The notes: a model not told the origin generated them from the sequence alone. Positions 1 through 8,753 are shown, counted from the first letter of the stretch. The stretch: 62,336 nucleotides of DNA from Clostridia bacterium (GCA_017448355.1 JAFSLQ010000015.1:1-62336), one strand, 5' to 3'. Numbers and translations are program-made.

Positions 1-340
1 AATGAAATTTGGTGTAGTAGGCTACACCCTTTTTCGCTTACTTTCATTTTGCTTGACTTTTGCTTCCCTTAAAAAGGTCATTTTGCTATCGCTTCCACAA
101 GCGTTTAATGACCGCTTGTAAGTCGGTTAATAGGTCATAATAATCACCGCCTTTGTTATTATCCCTTCACTTAAAAGGGCGATTTTGGGGTAAAAGTCAA
201 GGTTAAACTTGAAATTTTTTTTGCCACAAAAAGAGCGCAAAAAAGCCGCCGATAGTTCCTACCGCCGACTGCTGAATTGTTCTATTCGGTTTTCTCTTGT
301 TCTCTTTAACTGCTGTTCATAATGCCTCCTCCCGAAACAA

Positions 341-399
341 AAAGTCCGTACGATTTTCACCGTCACCTTATGGCGCAATTACACTCGTACGGACCTTTG
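341..399 (-). terminator. hairpin repeat copy A, likely terminator
   Basis: The arms AAAGTCCGTACG (341-352) and CGTACGGACCTTT (387-399) pair around a conserved loop. Read on the minus strand, the hairpin ends in GGAC followed by TTTTTGTTT, as in a factor-independent terminator. It lies about 300 nt downstream of a good minus-strand promoter (696-724). A near copy, with about six differences over 57 nt, lies at 9801-9858 in the same orientation. Conservation of the loop as well as the stem suggests more than a simple terminator, for example a mobile-element end or a structured RNA. Confidence 0.55.
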
Positions 400-689
400 A
401 TTCCGCTATTATATTTAGTTTGTTTTACTCGTAGTATCAAAAAATGGTATGACAAAAAGAACCATCAACGCCACCTTCAAAAAACTTGAAAATGACTCCG
501 GCTTACCTCGCTTATTGCCATAAAACCGTATGACAATAAAAACCCATCGTCGCAATCTCTTAAAACCCTTACTTACACATAGAGGATCGCTCCGGGCAGG
601 CGCGGGAACACTTTCTCCCAAGCAAGACGAAACTTGTTCGTCAAAACCCCTTAAAAAGGGTACACCAAAAAATACGATACTACTCGTAT
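341..689 (-). ncRNA. candidate non-coding transcript
   Basis: The minus strand carries a consensus promoter at 696-724 and a hairpin terminator at 341-399, which bracket about 350 nt. No convincing protein reads through this span. The longest minus-strand frame (68 codons, 415-621) has no ribosome binding site and no recognisable family. I do not recognise a known RNA class: the RNase P and tmRNA signatures I looked for are absent. It could equally be the remnant of an SOS-regulated gene. Confidence 0.3.
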
Positions 690-695
690 GGTATT

Positions 696-746
696 ATTAT
701 ACTGCAAGGATTTCCCTTTGTCAATACTTTTCCGAACATTTGTTCG
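696..746 (-). promoter_or_regulatory. sigma-A promoter with LexA-like box, minus strand
   Basis: On the minus strand TTGACA (719-724) and TATAAT (696-701) are separated by exactly 17 nt. Immediately upstream is the perfect palindrome CGAACATTTGTTCG (733-746), one base off the Gram-positive LexA consensus CGAACRNRYGTTCG. This suggests damage-inducible transcription leftward. No gene is evident downstream. Confidence 0.6.
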
Positions 747-865
747 AGATTTTTTTTGAAAAGATTAGGGCAGCGCATCATTGCAACGCCCTGGCCATTG
801 GTATTTCTTTTGTTAAAAATGAGTATCTGTTAATATTGCTTATAGTGTTATCCGTTTCTTTATCC

Positions 866-1732
866 TTATAATTTTCCTCCAAATACGGGGAAGAAGGAAG
901 AATCACCGTAATTTTTTATCTTTTCGATATTTTTCAAAATGGTCATATCTTCTTCGCTGATTTCAAAGTCGAGTTCGCCGTTGGATTTCATGTGCGCGAG
1001 GTTCGCCGTCTTAGGCAAAACTATCAAACCGAGTTGAATATCGTATCGGATACATAGTTGCGGAACGGTCACGCCGTACTTTGCCGCCATTTTCACTATT
1101 TTCTCATTCTTCATCGCTTCGCCGTGCGCCACGGGAGAATACGCTTCCACCGCAATACCTTTGCTTTTACAATACTCTATGACGTCAAACGGCGTATTGG
1201 AGATGTGCGCAAGCACCTGATTTACCATCGGTTTCACTTTGCAAGCGGACAAAATATTGTCGAGATCGCCTTGTAAAAAATTGGATACGCCGATGGCTCT
1301 GATTTTCCCCGCGGCATAGGCGTCCTCGAGAGCGCGCCAAACTTCACGGTTCTCGGCATAATAGCGATTGTCCGATTGATTGACTTCCATCCACGGTTGC
1401 GGGCTGTGAATAATCATCATATCAACGTAATCAAGTCCCATCTTGCGCAGAGTTTCGTCGATAGATTTTGCCGCTGATCCGTAACTCTTGCATTCCGCCG
1501 CGACTTTCGATGTGATAAAAATTTCGTTTCGTGCGATCCCGCTTTCCCTTACGCCTTTACCCACGCCGCGTTCGTTGCCGTAGGCTTGCGCCGTATCTAT
1601 ATGGCGGTATCCTAAACTGATAGCCGCTTTAACGGCATCCGCCGCTTTGACGTCGTCAATCAGCCAAGTTCCCAAAGCAAGGACGGGAATTCCCACACCG
1701 TTATTGAGTTTTATTTTTTTATCGTAAATCAT
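866..1732 (-). CDS. aldo/keto reductase
   Basis: A 288-residue NAD(P)H-dependent carbonyl reductase of the AKR (beta/alpha)8 barrel fold, of normal length and predicted cytosolic. The catalytic tetrad is visible: Asp46 and Tyr51 in DTAQAY, Lys76 after IFITS, and His109 in MMIIH. The start is supported by GAGG upstream of the ATG. It is the most promoter-distal gene of the minus-strand cluster, 10 nt after the CMD-cupin gene, so it is probably cotranscribed with it. The substrate cannot be told from the sequence. It is one of four AKRs in this cluster; they differ clearly from each other, so they are paralogues with separate substrates rather than recent duplicates. Confidence 0.9.
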   Translation of the reverse strand: MIYDKKIKLNNGVGIPVLALGTWLIDDVKAADAVKAAISLGYRHIDTAQAYGNERGVGKGVRESGIARNEIFITSKVAAECKSYGSAAKSIDETLRKMGLDYVDMMIIHSPQPWMEVNQSDNRYYAENREVWRALEDAYAAGKIRAIGVSNFLQGDLDNILSACKVKPMVNQVLAHISNTPFDVIEYCKSKGIAVEAYSPVAHGEAMKNEKIVKMAAKYGVTVPQLCIRYDIQLGLIVLPKTANLAHMKSNGELDFEISEEDMTILKNIEKIKNYGDSSFFPVFGGKL

Positions 1733-1742
1733 TTTAATTGCC

Positions 1743-2507
1743 TCATTTATCTTTATTTGCCGCTTCGTATTCTTCGTCGGTCACTTCTTCGCGCCATTCT
1801 GTTAAAGGTTCAGTTCCGGGAATCTCCATAGCAAGATGAGCGAACCAACTGTCCTTTGCCGCGCCGTGCCAGTGCTTGACGTCGGCAGGTATTTCAATGA
1901 TCGTCCCCTCGGTCATCTCCACGGCAGGCTTGCCGTATTCTTGATAATAACCTCTCCCTCCGACGCACACTAAAAGTTGTCCGCCGCCCGTTTTAGCGTG
2001 ATGAATATGCCAATTATTACGGCAGCCCGGCTCGAAAGTCACGTTGCACATACCCGTTTTGGGCGAGAGTAACGATAGGTACGACTGCCCTTTGAAGTAT
2101 TTTGCGTAAGCCTCGTTTTTCTCTCCGATGGGAAACATGATATTCTGCTGAAATCCGTCCTTTTCGTCAACGGCGGTTTCTTCCGTCCAGACTTCTTTCG
2201 CCAAACGAAACGCCGCCCACGCTTTGGGCCAACCTGCGTAAAAGGCGATATGGGATATGATCGCCGCGATCTCTTCTCTCGTAACGCCGCTTCCTTTTGC
2301 GTTTATGAGATGATATTTCAGTGATGAATCGACGATACCCGAAGAAATGAGACTCGTCATCGTCACGATACATTTCGTTTTCGTAGAGATGCTTTCATCG
2401 TTCCATTGTTCACCGAACAGAATGTCGTCGTTAAAGTGGGCAAAGTTCGGGGCGAAATCACCGAGCCCATCTCTTCCTGCCGTTTGAGTTATTTTTTTGT
2501 TTTCCAT
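1743..2507 (-). CDS. carboxymuconolactone decarboxylase-cupin fusion protein
   Basis: A 254-residue two-domain protein. Roughly residues 20-110 match the CMD/AhpD-like family (helical, with the stretch TKCIVTMTSLISSG and a second helix pair at IAAIISHIAFYAGWP). Residues 150-235 form a cupin barrel, with metal-site histidines in NNWHIHH and a later histidine in VKHWHG. In this family such fusions sit with aldo/keto reductases and flavodoxins. The typical AhpD CxxC pair is not evident; one cysteine (KCIV) lies near the CMD core, so a peroxidase role is doubtful. Likely role: a cytosolic metal-dependent enzyme acting on a small redox substrate. 10 nt separate it from the AKR downstream. Confidence 0.85.
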   Translation of the reverse strand: MENKKITQTAGRDGLGDFAPNFAHFNDDILFGEQWNDESISTKTKCIVTMTSLISSGIVDSSLKYHLINAKGSGVTREEIAAIISHIAFYAGWPKAWAAFRLAKEVWTEETAVDEKDGFQQNIMFPIGEKNEAYAKYFKGQSYLSLLSPKTGMCNVTFEPGCRNNWHIHHAKTGGGQLLVCVGGRGYYQEYGKPAVEMTEGTIIEIPADVKHWHGAAKDSWFAHLAMEIPGTEPLTEWREEVTDEEYEAANKDK

Positions 2508-2522
2508 CCAACGTTACCTCTG

Positions 2523-3236
2523 TTATTCGTTGTTATATGTTTTTTCGTTTACTTTGCATTTTAATGCAGTATAAGTATAACATTTTTTTGCATAAAAAGC
2601 AATTGCAATAAACATTGCCGACAATGAAAACGTTTCGAAAAGATACGCGGGTATGTTTTTGCCATAATCATAGAATTTGAATGCCGTCAGCAAAAACATC
2701 TCTTCATAAAATCGCCTTGTTATGAAAACGTATATTCCGAACGCAACAAGCGCAAGGGTGACCGCACGAAGTAGCCAAACAAGAACGATTTTCGCCGTTT
2801 GATTGATTATTATCCGTTTGCCGATGGCAACGAAAGAGGACCAATGCAAGCCCAAATGCAGACTCATCAGGATAAACGTCCATGCGGTGGAGATAAGATG
2901 GATCTCCCGTCCGACGCCTGCCCCCGAAAGATTCATCCACTTGAAAACGGTTCCGGAGATCATCATTGAACTTGCGATGCAGAGAAGCATTGCTGTAAGC
3001 AATAGCAAATTGATAATTGTTTGCACGATGCGGATAACCGAATATTTCCCTTTGAACAATGTCGTATAAAACCGGTAATTGAGTACGTTATGCGTGATAA
3101 ACAAGACAAAGAGAGAAATTCCAAGCCACTCGTGAACGGCGCCCGATAAAAGGTGTTGCCCCATAAGCAACAGGAAGATCGCATACATCGCTGTATCGAC
3201 GATAATTTTCAGGGCTTTTGGTATTTTTGTTGCCAT
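2523..3236 (-). CDS. DUF4405 cytochrome-b-like membrane protein
   Basis: A 237-residue integral membrane protein with about six hydrophobic helices. It resembles the DUF4405 family, which is related to di-heme cytochrome b subunits. Histidines are placed one helical face apart in two helices: HEWLGISLFVLFITH near residue 31, and REIHLIS...LHLGLHW near residues 110-130. These could hold heme across the membrane. It lies 2 nt from the flavodoxin lipoprotein gene upstream, so translation is probably coupled. I infer that it passes electrons between the cytosolic side and the lipoprotein redox proteins of this cluster. Heme binding is not proven by sequence. Confidence 0.75.
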   Translation of the reverse strand: MATKIPKALKIIVDTAMYAIFLLLMGQHLLSGAVHEWLGISLFVLFITHNVLNYRFYTTLFKGKYSVIRIVQTIINLLLLTAMLLCIASSMMISGTVFKWMNLSGAGVGREIHLISTAWTFILMSLHLGLHWSSFVAIGKRIIINQTAKIVLVWLLRAVTLALVAFGIYVFITRRFYEEMFLLTAFKFYDYGKNIPAYLFETFSLSAMFIAIAFYAKKCYTYTALKCKVNEKTYNNE

Positions 3237-3238
3237 AT

Positions 3239-4123
3239 TTATTTTTCTGAACCGAGGTTAAAGTCGTCCAGCCAGGATACAACCGCCTGACGAGCGGAAT
3301 CCCTGCTGTTTTGTGCCGTTGCGCCACGAACGGCAAGACCGTCTTTGACAGCCGCACCAACAAGTTTACTTTTGAGCGTAGATACCGTTCCGGATAGTCC
3401 GCTACCTTCATGGGTAACGAAAGGATATACAACTTTTCCACTCCAATCGTGATTTTCGATGAAAGAATACATAGGCATCGGCAAATCTCCCCACCAAATC
3501 GGATAACCGAGAAAAATGATGTCATAATCTTCTATATTCACATCCGCTTTTATAGCGGGACGGGCTTTTGCGTTTTGTTCCGCTTTAGCTTCGTCTGTGC
3601 AATCTTTGTATGTTGCGGGATACGCCGTAGCTCTCTCGATATGAAAGAGCGTTCCGCCCACGTTTTCCTTTATTATTTCCGCAATGATTTCCGTGTTGCC
3701 TTTTTCAATAATTCCGACGCTGTAATTTTCGTCCGCACGCGAAAAATAAACGACGAGAATTTTTGTCTCGCTCGGCGTTTCATCCGCATTGTCCGAAACG
3801 GAAGAATTTTTTTCTTTCCAACGTGCGTAAAGCGTAATGTTGCTTGTCACAGCGTCGGTTGCAAACTTCCATTCTTCGGCGTTTTCTTCCGTTGATTTAT
3901 ACCAACCGATAAAATAATATCCTTCTCTTGTAGGATTGCCGGGATTAATTACTATGTTACCGGAATAAACGGTCTTGCTTTCTATTGCCGAACCGCCTTG
4001 ACTATCGAATGTTACCATGTAAGTAGCATCGTCGAATCTCGTGGCGCTGTTGCCGCAGGCGGTAAGCGTGATTGCCGCGAATATCAATAATATCGCTATC
4101 AATACAGACGTTATCCTTTTCAT
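3239..4123 (-). CDS. lipoprotein with InlB-type repeat and flavodoxin domain
   Basis: A 294-residue predicted lipoprotein. An N-terminal hydrophobic signal ends in the lipobox LTAC (Cys about 23). Residues about 33-103 form one Listeria-Bacteroides (InlB B-type) repeat, with VTFDSQGG, GYYFIGWY and ITLYARW. Residues about 120-290 form a flavodoxin domain (KILVVYFSRADENY, the FMN phosphate-loop region; YDIIFLGYPIWWGDLP). The flavodoxin part closely resembles the cytosolic flavodoxin encoded at 8232-8753. An extracytoplasmic flavodoxin tethered by an adhesin-type repeat is unusual. Neighbours are the DUF4405 membrane protein (2 nt away) and an AKR. Confidence 0.85.
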   Translation of the reverse strand: MKRITSVLIAILLIFAAITLTACGNSATRFDDATYMVTFDSQGGSAIESKTVYSGNIVINPGNPTREGYYFIGWYKSTEENAEEWKFATDAVTSNITLYARWKEKNSSVSDNADETPSETKILVVYFSRADENYSVGIIEKGNTEIIAEIIKENVGGTLFHIERATAYPATYKDCTDEAKAEQNAKARPAIKADVNIEDYDIIFLGYPIWWGDLPMPMYSFIENHDWSGKVVYPFVTHEGSGLSGTVSTLKSKLVGAAVKDGLAVRGATAQNSRDSARQAVVSWLDDFNLGSEK

Positions 4124-4156
4124 ATTTTGACTCCTTTATTTATTATTTCTCGTGGA

Positions 4157-5119
4157 TCAAAATCCGCCGAGTCCGCGATGCCCGTAGACTTTCAGTCCGT
4201 TCAGCGCGTTTTCCAGTTCAGTGAATTCATTTTCTGTCAAATCAACGTTTGACGAACCGAGATTCTCAATAATCCGTTCTTTGTTCTTTGATCCGGGGAT
4301 CGGTACCACGTTCGGATACTTGTGAAGCATCCACGCGAGGCTGATCTGTGCCGGAGTCGCGTTTTTCTTTGCGGCAAAGTCCTTGAGCATTTCGACGATA
4401 GGCTGATTTCCTTTAATGTTCGCACGGGAGAGTTGCGGTACCCAGTTGCGTACGTCATCGTTCTCCTCAAACTGCGTTTGAGGCGTTATCTTTCCGGAAA
4501 GCAGACCGCTCGCAATGGGTGAGAACGGTACGAAGCCGATATTGTTTTCTATGCAGTACGGAATGATTTTCGCTTCGCTGTCGCGCTCCACCATTGAATA
4601 GATATTCTGTATCGCGGTAAGCGGCGTTACCTTTTGTGCGCGGTCGATGACGTCAACATCCACCTGCGAAAGTCCCCATCCGCGGATAAGTCCATCGTTA
4701 ATTAGTCGTCCCATCGCTTCAGCGACCTTTTCAACCGGTGCGGAACCCATACGGTGAAGATAATACAGATCAACATAGTCTGTCTGCAAGCGTTTCATCG
4801 AACCTTCCAAATGCTCGCGCACGCTTTTATACACATCGCCGAACGGACCGACACGCAAAAACAGTTTGGTTGCGATGGCGACATTATTACGCACACTTTT
4901 AAGTGATTTGCCGACAATTCTCTCGTTATGACCGATACCGGAAAGATTCGGGCTGTATATCTCGGCGGTATCGAAAAAGGTACATCCGTGATCATACGCG
5001 TTCCGAATTGCCTCAATACTGTACTGCTCCGAAGGAATCTGTCCGTATCCGTGAGAAAACGCCATGCAGCCCATTCCGACTTCGGAGACTTCAATATCCC
5101 TTAGAATTCTTGTTTTCAT
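4157..5119 (-). CDS. aldo/keto reductase
   Basis: A 320-residue AKR of the longer, AKR13-like type, cytosolic, using NADP(H) by family. The tetrad residues are visible in DTAEIYSP (Asp, Tyr), VAIATKLF (Lys) and YYLHRMG (His). The C-terminal cofactor motif region reads VPIPGSKNKERIIEN, typical of NADPH-binding AKRs. The start ATG follows a run with AAGGAAGAAAA spacing. It sits between the flavodoxin lipoprotein gene and another AKR on the same strand. The gap to the upstream AKR (about 93 nt) is larger than elsewhere, so an internal promoter is possible. Confidence 0.9.
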   Translation of the reverse strand: MKTRILRDIEVSEVGMGCMAFSHGYGQIPSEQYSIEAIRNAYDHGCTFFDTAEIYSPNLSGIGHNERIVGKSLKSVRNNVAIATKLFLRVGPFGDVYKSVREHLEGSMKRLQTDYVDLYYLHRMGSAPVEKVAEAMGRLINDGLIRGWGLSQVDVDVIDRAQKVTPLTAIQNIYSMVERDSEAKIIPYCIENNIGFVPFSPIASGLLSGKITPQTQFEENDDVRNWVPQLSRANIKGNQPIVEMLKDFAAKKNATPAQISLAWMLHKYPNVVPIPGSKNKERIIENLGSSNVDLTENEFTELENALNGLKVYGHRGLGGF

Positions 5120-5212
5120 AGTTTTTCTTCCTTATAAAAATACGTTATCCACGGTTAAACTCTATAAACGCAAGGCAGGTAACAAATGACGGCTCGCGCT
5201 GTGTTAAGATTA

Positions 5213-6043
5213 TTATCTTTCAAAATCGGGACGCCATAAAGAAAATTGTTCGAGTTGAGCCTCTGTTCTGTTATAATATCTCTTTCCGCTGTTCAAAAGG
5301 GCGATTTTTCCCATTTCTTCCGGCGTCAGGGAGAAGTCGAGTATATCGAAGTTGTCTGCGATATGTTTCGGATTTTTACTTCCCGGTATTACGATAAAGC
5401 CCATATCGATGTGCCAACGCAGGTAAATCTGCGCGGGCGTCTTATTATATTTTTTTGAAAGTTCCGCGAAAATAGGCTCTGCAATAAGCGATTTATCTCC
5501 GTGCCCCAACGGATACCAACTCATAAGTTTAATATCATATTTGTCCAACGTTTTACGCAATGTATCCTGCGGATAATAAGGATGCGCTTCGACCTGAATG
5601 ACCTGCGGCACGATCTCGCATTCTTTGAGAAGATTTTCAATATACTCTCCTTCAAAGTTGGATATGCCTATGGCTTTGATCTTACCTTCTTTATACGCCT
5701 TTTCAAGGTTCTTATAGGCGTGCATATAATTCTTGCAGGGCTGATGCAGGAATAAAAGGTCGATATAATCGACTCCGAGCCGGGAGAGCGTTTCGTCCAC
5801 GGCGTTGTCGTTGAGATATTCGCTTGCCCAAATCTTCGTCGAAAGAAAAATATCTTCGCGATTTAAGCCGCTGTCTTTCATCGCTCTGCCGACGGCTTTT
5901 TCGTTGACGTAAGCGTTTGCCGTGTCGATAAGGCGATAACCGAGTTTCAACGCTTCCGTTACCGAGTTATACGCCTCTTCGGGCGAAAGCATAAACGTTC
6001 CGATCCCCACGGAAGGGATTTCTACTTTGTTGTTCAATTTCAT
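5213..6043 (-). CDS. aldo/keto reductase
   Basis: A 276-residue AKR of the 2,5-diketo-gluconate reductase / prostaglandin F synthase type. The tetrad is Asp40, Tyr45 (DTANAY), Lys70 (LSTKIW) and His100 (LLFLH). I chose the ATG at 6043 because AGGAG lies 8 nt upstream; the frame is open for nine more codons with no ribosome site. It is 36 nt downstream of the lipoprotein AKR. It shares the VIPGSKNPKHI cofactor motif with its neighbours. Substrate unknown. Confidence 0.9.
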   Translation of the reverse strand: MKLNNKVEIPSVGIGTFMLSPEEAYNSVTEALKLGYRLIDTANAYVNEKAVGRAMKDSGLNREDIFLSTKIWASEYLNDNAVDETLSRLGVDYIDLLFLHQPCKNYMHAYKNLEKAYKEGKIKAIGISNFEGEYIENLLKECEIVPQVIQVEAHPYYPQDTLRKTLDKYDIKLMSWYPLGHGDKSLIAEPIFAELSKKYNKTPAQIYLRWHIDMGFIVIPGSKNPKHIADNFDILDFSLTPEEMGKIALLNSGKRYYNRTEAQLEQFSLWRPDFER

Positions 6044-6079
6044 TTTTATGTCTCCTTTTGTTTTTATCAATATTTTTTA

Positions 6080-7078
6080 TCAATAATCGGCGAACCGTTC
6101 GTCTTTCTCAAGCGCGGTCATGCGTGCCATTTCTTCATCCGTCAATTCAAAGTCCCAAACGTCGTAATCTTCTATGATATGATTTTCATTTGAAGAACCG
6201 GGGATACAAATATTTCCTGCTTGCAAATGCCAACGAATAATTACCTGCGCCGATGATATGCTGTGTGATTGTGCAATCGCGCTGATCGTCGGATTGTTAA
6301 ACAAAGTCTGCGTGTTACCGCGCCCGCCGAGTGGGAACCAACTCTCCATAACCGTCCCGTACTTTGCAATATGATTTTTCATCGTTCCGCTTTGATGATA
6401 GGGATGTGTTTCATTCTGCAAAAGCGCGGGGCGTATAGTAGTTGCTTTGACCACTCTGTCGAAATCCGAAGGCTCATAATAGTTGGATAATCCGATACTT
6501 TTCAGTTTGCCTGTCGCTACGGCTCTTTCCATTGCCTGATATGCCTTGACGTCATTTCTCGGTTGGCTGTGATGCAGGATCATAAGGTCGATATACGAAA
6601 CATCGAGCCGCTGCAACGACGCGTCTATCGCGGCGTCGCCGTTGTCAAAATCGCTCGTCCACATTTTTGTGGTGATAAAAACGTCTGCACGAGTGACGAT
6701 CCCTTCTTCGATCGCTTTCTTAAGTCCTCTGCCTACACCTGCCTCGTTACCGTATATTCTTGCCGTATCAATCAGTCGAAAGCCCGCTTTCAAAGCCCAA
6801 TAAGTCGAGTTTTCCGCTTGTGAATCCGAAAGAGCGTATGTGCCGATACCGAGGATCGGCATTTCGTATCCGCTATTTAATTTTACAGTCTTTTCAGAAA
6901 AATCAAACACAGGATAACCCTCCGTTTCCGTTTTATTTTCCACAGAATTTTCTTCCGTTTTGATTGTCGTTCGACCATCGTCATCACTCATAGAAACTGA
7001 CGTACCGTTTCCGGCACAACCCGATATCGATAGCAAACAAAGAGCAGATATAAATATAACAATTAATAATCGTTTCAT
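6080..7078 (-). CDS. aldo/keto reductase with lipoprotein signal
   Basis: A 332-residue AKR preceded by an export signal: hydrophobic LLIVIFISALCLLSI, then lipobox SGCAG (Cys about 21), then a charged linker to about residue 62. The AKR barrel is complete, with DTARIYGN (Asp, Tyr), ITTKMW (Lys), LMILHH (His) and IPGSSNENHI. AKRs normally work with cytosolic NADPH, so a surface-anchored member needs an external cofactor source, a tightly bound cofactor, or a non-enzymatic role. I chose the ATG at 7078 because the signal begins there; the open frame upstream lacks a ribosome site and overlaps the preceding gene. It lies 11 nt after the NTF2-like lipoprotein gene. Confidence 0.88.
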   Translation of the reverse strand: MKRLLIVIFISALCLLSISGCAGNGTSVSMSDDDGRTTIKTEENSVENKTETEGYPVFDFSEKTVKLNSGYEMPILGIGTYALSDSQAENSTYWALKAGFRLIDTARIYGNEAGVGRGLKKAIEEGIVTRADVFITTKMWTSDFDNGDAAIDASLQRLDVSYIDLMILHHSQPRNDVKAYQAMERAVATGKLKSIGLSNYYEPSDFDRVVKATTIRPALLQNETHPYHQSGTMKNHIAKYGTVMESWFPLGGRGNTQTLFNNPTISAIAQSHSISSAQVIIRWHLQAGNICIPGSSNENHIIEDYDVWDFELTDEEMARMTALEKDERFADY

Positions 7079-7089
7079 ACCATTCTCTC

Positions 7090-7635
7090 TTATCTGTTCA
7101 CCGCTATCCATTCGCCGTTGCGTTTTTCATATTTGTGGGTCCCTTTCATACGATAAACGCCCTTTGCTCCGTACGCATTTGCATTTAATACCGAAGTAAA
7201 ACTTATCGTTGCCGTATTACCATCCGCTTGTATTACAGGATTTTCGATTCCGATTGTAAAATAATCGAGTTTCCCGTCCGCTATGTCCGTAAAATATTCT
7301 TCTCTCGTTTGTTGCCGACCGCTCAAGTGCGTGAATATCATATTCTCCGATACGATCTCCCGCATGGTTTGAATATCCGCGTCGGTCATGGCTTGGCAAT
7401 ACCGCGCTTGTTGGTATAACACGGACAACTCTTCTTCCGGCATTGCGGAAATGTCGATACCCGTTATATTTACGTTTTTGAAACTTGAAAAATTGTATGT
7501 CATATCATTGTTTTCCGTTTTTTCAGGTGTATTTTTTGAAATTTGCAGATCGGTTTTATCGATTATGCCGCACGAGCATAAAGACACTGTCATTATCGTC
7601 ACCGAGAACAGAAAAAGGCACAAGCGATTTCGCAT
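7090..7635 (-). CDS. NTF2/SnoaL-like lipoprotein
   Basis: A 181-residue predicted lipoprotein with a hydrophobic segment LCLFLFSVTIMTVSL and lipobox CSCG. From about residue 65 it resembles the NTF2-like/SnoaL (DUF4440-type) fold, a cone-shaped binding domain: YCQAMTDADIQTMREIVSENMIF, then strands ending WIAVNR. The ATG at 7635 is 2 nt after the acetyltransferase stop, which suggests translational coupling. The frame is open further upstream, but that part overlaps the acetyltransferase gene and is not real. Related NTF2-like proteins often sit with AKRs and flavodoxins; the bound ligand is unknown. Confidence 0.75.
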   Translation of the reverse strand: MRNRLCLFLFSVTIMTVSLCSCGIIDKTDLQISKNTPEKTENNDMTYNFSSFKNVNITGIDISAMPEEELSVLYQQARYCQAMTDADIQTMREIVSENMIFTHLSGRQQTREEYFTDIADGKLDYFTIGIENPVIQADGNTATISFTSVLNANAYGAKGVYRMKGTHKYEKRNGEWIAVNR

Positions 7636-7637
7636 GA

Positions 7638-8222
7638 TTATTCTTTTTGCTCGTTCGGAACGAGCATACGAATGACTTTTGCGGGCACGCCTCCGACTAC
7701 CGCATAAGCGGGAACGTCTTTCGTTACGACCGCGCCTGCGGCTACCACAGCATATTCTCCGATCGTAACGCCGGGACAAATGGTCGCACCCATGCCAATC
7801 CAAGCATTCTTTTTTACCGCGACCTTACCATATGTGTATTTTGTATGGCGTTCGTTTACGTCGTGATTGATTGTTGCTATGCGTACGCTTGGCGCCAACA
7901 TTACGCCGTCCTCAAATTCGATACCGCCCGATGCGGAGAAAACGGCGGAGTGATTGATAAACACGTTTTTACCGAATTTAACACGATTTCCGAAATCGCA
8001 GATAAAAGGCGTAAGTATGCGGACATCGTCAAGTTTTCTCCCAAACAGTTCTTCTAAATAGGCGACGTAAGACGGATCGTCGGGCAAAACGGCATTTGCT
8101 TTTGCGCAAAGCGTTCTTGCGCGCATCATTTCGCTGACTGCTTCTTTGAAATAAGGTTCTCTCACATCTGTCGGGCCGCCCAGATCCATCTGCTCATAAA
8201 CGTATCCTTTTTTATATTCCAT
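7638..8222 (-). CDS. hexapeptide-repeat sugar O-acetyltransferase
   Basis: A 194-residue acetyl-CoA-dependent acetyltransferase of the maltose/galactoside acetyltransferase type. The N-terminal helical cap (about 1-55) is followed by left-handed beta-helix repeats: NVFINHSAVFSASGG, IGMGATICPGVTIG, VVAAGAVVTKDVPA and VVGGVPAKVIR. The catalytic histidine region is seen in ATINHDVNERH. It is cytosolic and active as a trimer by family. It lies 9 nt from the flavodoxin gene upstream and 2 nt from the NTF2-like gene downstream. Its link to the redox genes is by position only. Confidence 0.9.
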   Translation of the reverse strand: MEYKKGYVYEQMDLGGPTDVREPYFKEAVSEMMRARTLCAKANAVLPDDPSYVAYLEELFGRKLDDVRILTPFICDFGNRVKFGKNVFINHSAVFSASGGIEFEDGVMLAPSVRIATINHDVNERHTKYTYGKVAVKKNAWIGMGATICPGVTIGEYAVVAAGAVVTKDVPAYAVVGGVPAKVIRMLVPNEQKE

Positions 8223-8231
8223 TTTGTTACC

Positions 8232-8753
8232 TCACATTAAACCGTTAGCGGTAAGCCAACGCTTAATGTTATTGCCGGAGTTGGCGGCGTCACTGCCTGT
8301 AATCGGCAATCCTTTTTTTATAACCGCGCCCGGTGCGCATTGGCCGATTGTTCTCTCGCTACCGCCCATTCCGCTTCCTTCGTTGGTGCAAAGCGGCAGA
8401 ATCGTCTTGCCGGTGAAGTCATATCTTTCAAGGAAAGTCGCTACCGCCATAGGGATTGTACCCCAATAATTCGGATATGCGAGAATGATCGTCTCATATT
8501 CTTCTATGCTATCCAAATACCCGACAAGTTCCGGCCGTGCCTTTTCTCTCAAATCTTTTTTAGCCTCATCGATACAAGTCATATAAACGGGCGAATACGG
8601 CTGTTTCATTTCTATCTTGAACATATCGGCGGGGATTATATCCTTTATAAGGTTACAAACGATTTCGGTATTTCCCACTTTCACATACCGCATGGCCCCC
8701 GCAAAATAGTTTTCATCTGCCCTCGAAAAGAATGCAATGAGTGTCTTTGCCAT
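8232..8753 (-). CDS. flavodoxin
   Basis: A 173-residue FMN-binding electron-transfer protein, cytosolic, and the first gene of the minus-strand cluster. The phosphate-binding loop region is TLIAFFSRADENYF, followed by YETIILAYPNYWGTIPM and LCTNEGSGMGG. It is of the long-chain flavodoxin type that occurs with AKRs. The flavodoxin part of the lipoprotein at 3239-4123 is clearly related. Transcription probably starts in the 8754-8885 gap shared with the LysR gene. Confidence 0.9.
   Translation of the reverse strand: MAKTLIAFFSRADENYFAGAMRYVKVGNTEIVCNLIKDIIPADMFKIEMKQPYSPVYMTCIDEAKKDLREKARPELVGYLDSIEEYETIILAYPNYWGTIPMAVATFLERYDFTGKTILPLCTNEGSGMGGSERTIGQCAPGAVIKKGLPITGSDAANSGNNIKRWLTANGLM

Noticed and set aside
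415-871. Open frames of 68 and 113 codons on opposite strands
   Set aside because: Low-complexity translations, no ribosome site, no family; they overlap the promoter and terminator of the candidate RNA.
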